DNA of 5,796 nucleotides from an uncultured Pseudomonadota bacterium. GTDB lineage: Bacteria; Pseudomonadota; Alphaproteobacteria; Rs-D84. The DNA is taken from NCBI GenBank assembly GCA_902776515.1, contig CACYQE010000079.1, forward strand, positions 1 through 5,796, given 5' to 3'. This document shows positions 1 to 4,259 of this stretch, piece by piece. Every line of letters begins with the position of its first letter. Position 1 is the first letter of the stretch. The notes under the pieces were generated by a model, which was given only the letters and a program-made list of their open reading frames with translations, searched no databases and was not told where the DNA came from. A program made the translations under genes and the position numbers.

Positions 1-656
1 TATGAATATAATTTTTTAAAACCGTTTTCAATTTTTCTTATGTATTCTTCATCATGGTCACGCCAATATTTCGGATTTCGCATCATATTTCGCAAACCTT
101 CATCAGATAAAATTTCATTTGCGTTACTGTCCGTTTCGACACGTGGTTCCATTGATTGCATCATTTTGTAAACGCCTTGTATTCCCTGGGGTGTAGCACA
201 TAACGTTTCAAAAGCATCGGCCGGTAAAAATCTTTCACCGAATGATTTAATTGCAACGAAAGCTTGGTGCATTTTTTCATCAGAACCAAAAATTTTTTTC
301 AATTCTGACATCGCATTTTCTTCTTCTCGCAAAGAATAAATTTCCGATATAACAGGCGACAAAAAATTTTGTGCAATGTCATAAATTTTTTCTACTTGTT
401 TATTTGTTAAACCAATTTTATGAAATTCCTGGCGAACATTTGCATCATCAAACAGTTCGCTGTGTGGATAATCTTCTGGATTTTCTGGGACACCAATCGC
501 ACGGAAAAATTTTTGTTGTGCCACCGAATCATCTTTTTCACCTGGCACAGACACCATTGTTCCGATTTTCTTTTCAAGTTCGGTATAAGACTTTATTAAC
601 GCATCACTGTTCAGTGTTCCATCTTTGTTCAAAAATTTTTCTGGGACATTTTCCAT
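1..656 (-). CDS. Phage capsid assembly (scaffold)-like protein, right at the window edge
   Basis: The reading frame gives 218 residues from the ATG at 656 and then runs off the left edge after two bases (TA) of the next codon. The protein is probably almost complete, because its C-terminus has the look of the family's end. It starts VPEKFLNKDGTLNSDAL followed by SYTELEKKIG, a pattern typical of scaffold or capsid assembly proteins of podovirus-like phages in alphaproteobacteria. Residues 140-172 (FxPADAFETLCATPQG...MMQSMEPR) and the tail at about 185-218 (LRNMMRNPKYWRD...GFKKLY) fit the same family. The sequence is charged and mostly helical, with no signal peptide or membrane segment. The family role is to template prohead assembly inside the immature capsid. 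The start is supported by AAAGGAAAA five bases upstream, which overlaps the stop of the holin-like gene and so suggests translational coupling. The family call is from recalled sequence pattern, not from a search. A portal or major capsid gene would be expected further left. Confidence 0.66.
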   Translation of the reverse strand, partial: MENVPEKFLNKDGTLNSDALIKSYTELEKKIGTMVSVPGEKDDSVAQQKFFRAIGVPENPEDYPHSELFDDANVRQEFHKIGLTNKQVEKIYDIAQNFLSPVISEIYSLREEENAMSELKKIFGSDEKMHQAFVAIKSFGERFLPADAFETLCATPQGIQGVYKMMQSMEPRVETDSNANEILSDEGLRNMMRNPKYWRDHDEEYIRKIENGFKKLYS

Positions 657-658
657 TT

Positions 659-847
659 TTATTTTCCTTTATTTTTGCTTGATTTGTGTAATAAATAAAC
701 CCCACCAATTGCGATAACAGATTCCAACATTGCGAACAAATCCGAATCGCCAACTAAATATGCACACAATGCGGACAACACACCAACCCCAAACATTATT
801 TGGTTTTTTTGTCGTTTAAAAAAACCACCTTGAATAAATTTATTCAT
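659..847 (-). CDS. Small two-helix membrane protein, holin-like
   Basis: This 62-residue protein has two hydrophobic stretches, at about residues 17-33 (IMFGVGVLSALCAYLVG) and 38-55 (LFAMLESVIAIGGVYLLH), joined by a short acidic turn (DSD). Both ends are basic (KRQK near the front, HKSSKNKGK at the end). That is the general layout of class II holins, which form holes in the inner membrane so that an endolysin can reach the wall. It lies directly between a cell-wall hydrolase gene and a capsid scaffold-like gene. Its stop is separated from the next start by two bases. The ribosome site is AAAAGG about seven bases before the ATG. Holins are too diverse to assign by sequence alone, so the call rests on size, topology and neighbours. 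It could also be another small phage membrane protein. Confidence 0.6.
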   Translation of the reverse strand: MNKFIQGGFFKRQKNQIMFGVGVLSALCAYLVGDSDLFAMLESVIAIGGVYLLHKSSKNKGK

Positions 848-865
848 CAGTAACCTTTTATTAAA

Positions 866-1273
866 TTACAAATAAAACAACAAACCATCTATATCGGCAA
901 TGTATCCACGTGCGACCGCCCATTCGGGTAAAAATTCAGCCCGATGAAATCTTGTCGCATGATTACACATATCTGATAAATTTCCGTGCAACATACGCAC
1001 AGCGACACGTAAACACATTTGAAATTCGCGTGATAACGAATCGATTTGTAATAAATTGTGATGTTGGGAATTTTCACACAAAGATTCAAATTGCTCTTTA
1101 TCTGAAATTATATCTGCGACATCAACATTATTTTGTTTTGATTGGTTAAAAATCATTGAACACAAAGCTTCCACTACGCGTAAAGATTTTGCACAAGTTT
1201 CTGCATAAACCACACGTGCCACATTATCCGCCAAACACATTGCAGTATTGTTATTTATTTGTTCCGGTTGCAT
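866..1273 (-). CDS. SleB-like cell wall hydrolase (probable phage endolysin)
   Basis: The product is 135 residues from the ATG at 1273, with no signal peptide. It matches the Hydrolase_2/SleB pattern in order: NVARVVYAE (the Glu of YAE aligns with the proposed catalytic Glu), a helical segment where the family has AVAxVxxNR (here VEALCSMIFNQ), QFESL where the family has QFSCW, and CNHATRFHRAEFLPEWA followed by LLFYL, equal to the family's GATHYH...PSWA...FY. The family cleaves peptidoglycan as a lytic transglycosylase or amidase-type enzyme. With a holin-like gene 18 bases downstream, an endolysin role is likely. The start at 1273 is preferred because AAGGAAAAAG lies just upstream. An in-frame ATG at 1318 would begin inside a terminator hairpin and has no ribosome site. 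Several usually conserved residues differ (for example RFH for HYH), so activity is not certain. Confidence 0.72.
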   Translation of the reverse strand: MQPEQINNNTAMCLADNVARVVYAETCAKSLRVVEALCSMIFNQSKQNNVDVADIISDKEQFESLCENSQHHNLLQIDSLSREFQMCLRVAVRMLHGNLSDMCNHATRFHRAEFLPEWAVARGYIADIDGLLFYL

Positions 1274-1350
1274 AACTTTTTCCTTGAATAAAAAAAGCCG
1301 CACAAAATTGTGCGGCATAAAAAAAATTCACACCAACGTGTGAACATCAT
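1255..1350 (-). CDS. Possible leader micro-ORF spanning the tandem terminators
   Basis: A 31-codon frame starts at ATGATG (1350 or 1347) just after AAAAGGGGA, the best ribosome-site match in this leader. It begins MMFTRWCEFFLC, continues through a hydrophobic Cys/Phe-rich part and ends in basic residues (SRKKLCNRNK). It reads straight through both terminator hairpins and ends 19 bases inside the hydrolase gene in another frame. A ribosome on it would cover both hairpins, so its translation could control read-through. There is no homology evidence, and the coding potential rests only on the ribosome site and its place in the transcript. Confidence 0.3.
   Translation of the reverse strand: MMFTRWCEFFLCRTILCGFFYSRKKLCNRNK
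1290..1316 (-). terminator. Intrinsic terminator 2 in the late leader
   Basis: On the minus strand GCCGCACA and TGTGCGGC pair as an 8-bp GC-rich stem with a tight loop, followed by seven T residues. It lies directly after terminator 1 and ends only 16 bases before the hydrolase ATG, so the gene can be expressed only by read-through or antitermination. The plus strand lacks a matching T-run after the stem, so it acts on the minus strand. Confidence 0.72.
1319..1344 (-). terminator. Intrinsic terminator 1 in the late leader
   Basis: On the minus strand TTCACAC, a GTTG loop and GTGTGAA form a 7-bp stem, followed at once by eight T residues. It lies about 20 nt after the predicted transcription start and would also stop transcription coming from birA. 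Confidence 0.65.
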
Positions 1351-1370
1351 TCCCCTTTTGAGATGACTAC

Positions 1371-1399
1371 ATCATATCACAAATCACCATAAAAGTCAA
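1371..1399 (-). promoter_or_regulatory. Strong sigma70-type promoter for the phage late block
   Basis: On the minus strand, TTGACT (1399-1394) and TATGAT (1376-1371) are separated by exactly 17 bases. A TGA precedes the -10 box and gives an extended -10 element. The predicted start is an A near 1364, which gives a leader of about 90 nt before the hydrolase ATG. It lies between the birA stop and the phage genes, so it probably makes the phage block independent of birA transcription. Confidence 0.68.
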
Positions 1400-1436
1400 G
1401 ATGTTTATAAAAAAGCCCTGTTTTCTGCGACATTCA

Positions 1437-2102
1437 TCACATAAAAATTTCATCGCCATGAATCAAAACATATTCGTTTTTGTGCCGGACCACCAATGCA
1501 CCACTGTCATTTATCCCGATTAGTTTTACCATTTCACCACGATATTTCACCATTGTATTTATTCCGGCGGCCGCATCCATCCAACGTTGTCGCACAGAAT
1601 TAAAATCAGCCTTTCGCCACTTTTCTAAATTTTTTGATAAACGATTAAACAAATCCAAAACCGTTACATCAGCATAGTCGGCCAATTTGGTTGTTTTGTA
1701 TTCCGCGACAGTCGGATTAGTCAGAACATTTATACCAATGCCAACAATCACGAAACGTCCGGCGTATTCTATTAAAACCCCAGAAACTTTTTTCCCATCA
1801 ATCAAAACATCATTTGGCCATTTTATTTCCGCCCTGATTCCATACGAGGCTATTGTATCAACGATAGCGACCGCAACAGCATACGCCAAACGCGAATCGC
1901 GTTCATCACAGCTAAAAATAAAACTGACATACAAATTACCATGATGCGAAACCCAATTACGTCTGTAACGACCACGTCCCGCATATTGGGCCTGGGCAAC
2001 GATGGCGGTACAATCACGTGCCTCGCCCGAAGCAATCATATCGTGGGCGTATGTTTGTGTGCTGGATATCTTATCAAAAGACAAAACTTTATATCCTGCC
2101 AA
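1437..2102 (-). CDS. birA: Biotin-[acetyl-CoA carboxylase] ligase, monofunctional
   Basis: BirA makes biotinyl-5'-AMP and transfers biotin to the carrier lysine of acetyl-CoA carboxylase (AccB) and other biotin enzymes. From the TTG at 2102 the product is 221 residues. The family motifs are all present: ISSTQTYA near residue 12, the biotin loop GRGRYRRNW at 42-50, KWPNDV at 94-99, the adenylation-site Lys in KVSGVLIE (K105), and GIGINV at 121-126. A small SH3-like C-terminal domain follows, ending LIHGDEIFM. There is no N-terminal DNA-binding domain, so this is the monofunctional class and not the E. coli repressor type. The TTG start is chosen because AAGGGG sits nine bases upstream. The ATG at 2138 also works, but it has no ribosome site and would lie within sequence coding for the wing of the upstream DNA-binding protein. 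The gene overlaps the end of that upstream gene by 14 bases, which suggests translational coupling. Confidence 0.93.
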   Translation of the reverse strand: MAGYKVLSFDKISSTQTYAHDMIASGEARDCTAIVAQAQYAGRGRYRRNWVSHHGNLYVSFIFSCDERDSRLAYAVAVAIVDTIASYGIRAEIKWPNDVLIDGKKVSGVLIEYAGRFVIVGIGINVLTNPTVAEYKTTKLADYADVTVLDLFNRLSKNLEKWRKADFNSVRQRWMDAAAGINTMVKYRGEMVKLIGINDSGALVVRHKNEYVLIHGDEIFM

Positions 2103-2508
2103 TCTTGTATACCCCTTGGTCGTTTTTGATGAATTCATGACCGAAAATTTTACGCAAACCATATATAGCAGTGTCAACCGTATGGGTATTTGCACTTTCT
2201 GCATACCCCAGGGCAACCTTTAGTTCATCAGCAGTCATACCACCGCTTTGAAAAAGGCGAACTACAATCTGACTCTGCAATCTGGACAACGATACCGGGT
2301 GACCGAAAATAGATTCTAATACACCGGCACAATCAGCCGCATCCATTATACAAGATTTAAGTTTTGCCGGGGAAATCGGTAAATTCAACCGTAAATCATC
2401 AACATTAACGTCAGCGAACATTTTATCTTGGACAACCGTGGCATTAAAATCAGCCAAAATCTGTTGCCAAACCGAATCAGATGAAAAAACACGAATGCCC
2501 GATAACAT
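2089..2508 (-). CDS. Winged-helix (OmpR/Trans_reg_C-like) DNA-binding protein
   Basis: The product is 139 residues. Residues about 72-139 match the OmpR-type winged helix: VSLSRLQSQIVVRLFQSGG (first helix), MTADELKVALGY (second helix), the ANTHTVDTAIYGLRKIFG recognition helix pattern with its typical HTVDxxIxxLRK, and a C-terminal wing EFIKNDQGVYKIGRI. Residues 1-60 (beginning MLSGIRVFSSDSVWQQILADF) are not recognised. They are too short and lack the Asp set of a receiver domain. The ATG at 2508 is the only reasonable start, since a stop codon lies two codons upstream. There is no ribosome site, and a possible promoter puts the transcript start near the ATG itself. The gene overlaps birA, so it may regulate or be co-regulated with biotin ligase. 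Its DNA target is unknown. Confidence 0.75.
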   Translation of the reverse strand: MLSGIRVFSSDSVWQQILADFNATVVQDKMFADVNVDDLRLNLPISPAKLKSCIMDAADCAGVLESIFGHPVSLSRLQSQIVVRLFQSGGMTADELKVALGYAESANTHTVDTAIYGLRKIFGHEFIKNDQGVYKIGRI

Positions 2509-2514
2509 ATATCA

Positions 2515-2544
2515 AGAATAATCAATATATTTCCACCTGTCCAA
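2515..2544 (-). promoter_or_regulatory. Possible promoter before the winged-helix gene
   Basis: On the minus strand TTGGAC (2544-2539) and TATTCT (2520-2515) are separated by 18 bases. The predicted start would fall near 2508, the A of the ATG, giving a leaderless message. The -10 box is weak, so this is tentative. Confidence 0.32.
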
Positions 2545-2557
2545 TAAAAAACAGAAA

Positions 2558-2800
2558 TCACAACTGTTTTTCGGGATTATCGATATATTTCGTAAAATCT
2601 TGGATAGATGACCCCGTAGAAGATAAAATCTTGGAAATACTGTTGGTCGAAGGCCATCGTGGCTGTCCTTCTTTGGACCAACGCTTACTTTTATTAAAGG
2701 TCGTTGGGTCTAAACCGCTGCACCTTGCCAGCCCAGAACAAGACATCCCGTGTTCTGATGCAAATCTTTCTATTGCCCGCCAAACATCATCGTGTGTCAT
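2558..2800 (-). CDS. HTH DNA-binding protein, S24-repressor N-terminal domain only
   Basis: The product is 80 residues from the ATG at 2800, starting MTHDDVWRAIERFASEHGMS. Residues about 20-40 (SGLARCSGLDPTTFNKSKR) form a Cro/CI-type helix-turn-helix, followed by GQPRWPSTNSISKILSSTG, a very characteristic stretch of alphaproteobacterial LexA-like S24-family regulators. Those proteins are usually more than 200 residues long and carry a C-terminal autoproteolytic S24 domain. Here the frame stops just after DFTKYIDNPEKQL, and only 49 bases separate it from the next gene, so that domain is absent and not merely frameshifted. The start at 2800 has GGGGG six bases upstream, while the ATG at 2812 has none. 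It heads a likely operon with the winged-helix gene and birA. It could be an autorepressor or a decayed regulator. Confidence 0.78.
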   Translation of the reverse strand: MTHDDVWRAIERFASEHGMSCSGLARCSGLDPTTFNKSKRWSKEGQPRWPSTNSISKILSSTGSSIQDFTKYIDNPEKQL

Positions 2801-2841
2801 AACAGCCCCCACATTGTGTAATAATTTTTTGATACAGACTA

Positions 2842-2870
2842 ATTTTATTCAACCAACACAAAACGCTCAA
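2842..2870 (-). promoter_or_regulatory. Probable promoter of the regulator-birA operon
   Basis: On the minus strand TTGAGC (2870-2865) and TAAAAT (2847-2842) lie 17 bases apart. The predicted start near 2835 leaves a leader of about 35 nt before the ATG at 2800. It is divergent from the rightward promoter at 2936. Confidence 0.5.
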
Positions 2871-2935
2871 CAAGCACGATTTCCTAGGATTTTATCACAA
2901 AATATTTGACCAAAAAATTATTTTGACAAAAATGC

Positions 2936-2964
2936 TTGACAAACAAAATAAAATGTATTATATT
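2936..2964 (+). promoter_or_regulatory. Consensus sigma70-type promoter for a rightward noncoding transcript
   Basis: A perfect TTGACA (2936-2941) is followed by a 17-base spacer and TATATT (2959-2964), so transcription should begin near 2971. A second TTGACA (2923-2928) and a TTGAC (2906-2910) lie upstream in the same orientation and may be repeats for a regulator. No credible protein-coding gene begins downstream for about 500 bases, so the product is probably RNA. Confidence 0.68.
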
Positions 2965-2970
2965 TCGATT

Positions 2971-3127
2971 CGTCAAAGAGGTTAAATCTTTGACCAGACC
3001 TTTAAACGTCTGCGGGGCCCAGAGATTCCAGACTCCCTCCTACATTCTCTCTCCTCTGGACTTTGGACCCCAACTGAGTTTAGAATGCCCATTTCTTTTT
3101 TCTCCTTTCCTTCCTTTCAGGGCATTC
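2971..3127 (+). ncRNA. Candidate structured RNA with pyrimidine-rich loops
   Basis: Directly after the consensus promoter, four stem-loops occur back to back. GTCAAAGA/TCTTTGAC pairs at 2972-2994. CAGAC/GTCTG pairs at 2995-3012. An irregular long hairpin at 3014-3071 pairs GGGG-CCA with TGG-CCCC outside and TCCAGA with TCTGGA inside. GAATGCCC/GGGCATTC pairs at 3083-3127. The last two carry loops of 22 and 29 nt made almost only of C and T, including CCTCC and CTCC motifs able to pair with Shine-Dalgarno sites. This resembles the general design of alphaproteobacterial small RNAs with anti-SD loops. No known RNA family is recognised, and no terminator follows at 3127, so the 3' end may lie much further on, at 3458. 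A leader RNA of the downstream secreted-protein gene is the main alternative. Confidence 0.5.
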
Positions 3128-3132
3128 GGAAA

Positions 3133-3220
3133 TACCGCCGGCAACGCGGGGTCCCGTTCGGCTTTGTCGCGGATTAGTCTCGGGCGGTGATAACGAGACC
3201 CCGGCCTACGCCGGGGTGAC
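3133..3220 (+). repeat. GC-rich palindromic (REP/MITE-like) repeat element
   Basis: This block is GC-rich (about 64% over 3121-3240) in an AT-rich region. It contains nested inverted repeats: ACCGCC (3134) with GGCGGT (3183-3188), CGGGGTC (3147) with GACCCCG (3197-3203), and a perfect 8-bp hairpin ACCCCGGC-CTAC-GCCGGGGT at 3198-3217. The last two are mutually exclusive folds. The core looks like the dispersed intergenic palindromes found in many alphaproteobacterial genomes. Copy number cannot be judged from one window. Confidence 0.55.
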
Positions 3221-3248
3221 GAAAAGGGTGCCGGTATGACGATTCACT

Positions 3249-3274
3249 AACCACTAACAACCCACAAACCACTA
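3249..3274 (+). repeat. Short direct repeat AACCACTA, two copies
   Basis: AACCACTA occurs at 3249-3256 and 3267-3274, with related CACTAAC and ACAACCCAC motifs between and before. It looks like a decayed tandem repeat attached to the palindromic element. No function is visible. Confidence 0.4.
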
Positions 3275-3292
3275 GCCCCCAGCCACAAAATA

Positions 3293-3301
3293 TGATATAA
3301 T
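3293..3301 (+). promoter_or_regulatory. Extended -10 promoter
   Basis: TGATATAAT is a perfect extended -10 element (TGnTATAAT). No -35 box is visible 17 bases upstream, which this class does not need. The predicted start near 3308 coincides with the ATG of the DnaJ-like micro-ORF, so the message would be leaderless. Confidence 0.5.
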
Positions 3302-3307
3302 ATCCGT

Positions 3308-3439
<132 letters not shown>

Positions 3440-3478
3440 TGATGTGACCATCTTTTTTGACAACAAAAAGGAGAAAGA

Positions 3479-4120
3479 ATGAAAAAAACTTTATTATCTG
3501 TTCTGGCGGGATTAACCGTTATGGGGTCTGCGTTTGCTGATGGTCCATCAGTTGAGGACCGCAAAAAGCTCTGTCAATTATTGATAGACAAAGGCACCCA
3601 TGTTTGGGTGGAAAAGACATCCGCTTGTATTCCGATCAATCCGTGTAAAAGTGATGACGAACAAATCAAGGAAGCATACTGTATTGATACACAGGCTACT
3701 AACTATTATGAAGTCCCAGAAGGTCATATAAAATCGGCAGAAGTTGTAAATATATACGCAAAATATCAAGGATTTGATTGCAAGGTTGTTGAAAAAGATA
3801 TATTCAAAGAATCTGGATTCACTTTTGTCCCGTGTGGTGGTGCCGATTATCGTGTGTTTAAATTTTATGGCGAAGATGCGGTGCAGAATGTGACAGATTT
3901 ATTTTGTTTCATGGTTCATGGAACGACAAAGGTTAAGTATGATGGGTGGCCAACAATATGCAACACGTCACGTTCATCATGTGAAACAATCAAAGGTCTA
4001 GTTGATAATAAAATAAATGTCGAATATCACGAGTGTGACAAACAAGAATGCAGTTGTGTAATTGGGAAATTCAGTGAAGATGCTGCTGCTGTCCGTGGTT
4101 ATATAATGTTTGCTCGGTAA
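3479..4120 (+). CDS. Secreted cysteine-rich protein of unknown function
   Basis: The product is 213 residues. Residues 1-21 form a Sec signal peptide: MKK, a hydrophobic core LLSVLAGLTVMGSAF, and an AFA cut site before DGPS. The mature part has 12 cysteines, an even number, and is mildly acidic, fitting a disulfide-bonded periplasmic or exported protein. The N-terminal part reads KKLCQLLIDKGTHVWVEKTS followed by ACIPINPC, an arrangement reminiscent of small Cys-rich exported proteins of uncultured alphaproteobacteria, but no domain is assigned. There is no membrane segment after the signal and no lipobox. The ribosome site AAAAAGGAGAAAG directly precedes the ATG. An intrinsic terminator lies just upstream and a bidirectional one downstream, so this is a single-gene unit, perhaps controlled by read-through and by pairing of the ribosome site with the upstream pyrimidine loops. 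Confidence 0.8.
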   Translation: MKKTLLSVLAGLTVMGSAFADGPSVEDRKKLCQLLIDKGTHVWVEKTSACIPINPCKSDDEQIKEAYCIDTQATNYYEVPEGHIKSAEVVNIYAKYQGFDCKVVEKDIFKESGFTFVPCGGADYRVFKFYGEDAVQNVTDLFCFMVHGTTKVKYDGWPTICNTSRSSCETIKGLVDNKINVEYHECDKQECSCVIGKFSEDAAAVRGYIMFAR

Positions 4121-4188
4121 AGAAAATCAAACATCACATTGTCAAAGAAATGTTATTGGCTGGTGCTTTTAAAATGTCCTAATAAATC

Positions 4189-4211
4189 ACCCACGGGGCA
4201 AGCCCCGGGGT
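4189..4211 (+). repeat. GC-rich palindrome between convergent genes
   Basis: ACCC, a bulged A and CGGGGC pair with GCCCCG and GGGT around an AA centre, giving a compact hairpin of about 10 bp. No T-run follows, so it is not an intrinsic terminator on its own. It looks like a dispersed intergenic palindrome and may stabilise the 3' end of the upstream message. Confidence 0.5.
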
Positions 4212-4231
4212 ATTACGTAAGCAGAATAAAC

Positions 4232-4259
4232 AAACCGCCCGTTTGGGCGGTTTTTATTT
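4232..4259 (+). terminator. Bidirectional intrinsic terminator between convergent genes
   Basis: AAACCGCCC (4232-4240), loop GTTT and GGGCGGTTT (4245-4253) form a 9-bp stem, followed by a T-rich run on the plus strand. On the minus strand the stem is preceded by A residues and followed by TTTGTTTATTC, so it may also stop the methyltransferase transcript, whose TAA (4256-4254) touches the stem. Confidence 0.8.

Noticed and set aside
371..682. 103-codon plus-strand open frame opposite the scaffold-like gene
   Set aside because: It is antisense to a well supported reading frame, with Phe/Leu/His-rich composition expected from a reversed charged helical gene.
1274..1318. Upstream in-frame ATG (1318) as the start of the SleB-like hydrolase
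   Set aside because: It would translate the terminator hairpin, has no ribosome site and adds residues outside the family domain; the ATG at 1273 has a strong site.
1400..1436. Dedicated terminator directly after birA
   Set aside because: There is a T-run on the minus strand but no stable stem before it; the tandem hairpins further on can serve birA.
2103..2216. Longer birA starting at 2216 or at 2138
   Set aside because: The extra codons lie within the winged-helix coding region, have no ribosome site and no family similarity; the TTG at 2102 is better placed.
2971..3127. 6S RNA, SRP RNA, tmRNA or RNase P RNA
   Set aside because: None of the conserved cores of these RNAs can be recognised and the stem order does not fit them.
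2936..3190. 84-codon plus-strand open frame
   Set aside because: It starts inside the -35/-10 region of a good promoter, covers the hairpin series and has a composition typical of noncoding sequence; no ribosome site precedes it.
3241..3275. CRISPR-like array suggested by the repeated AACCACTA
   Set aside because: There are only two 8-base copies with a short gap; no regular repeats or spacers.
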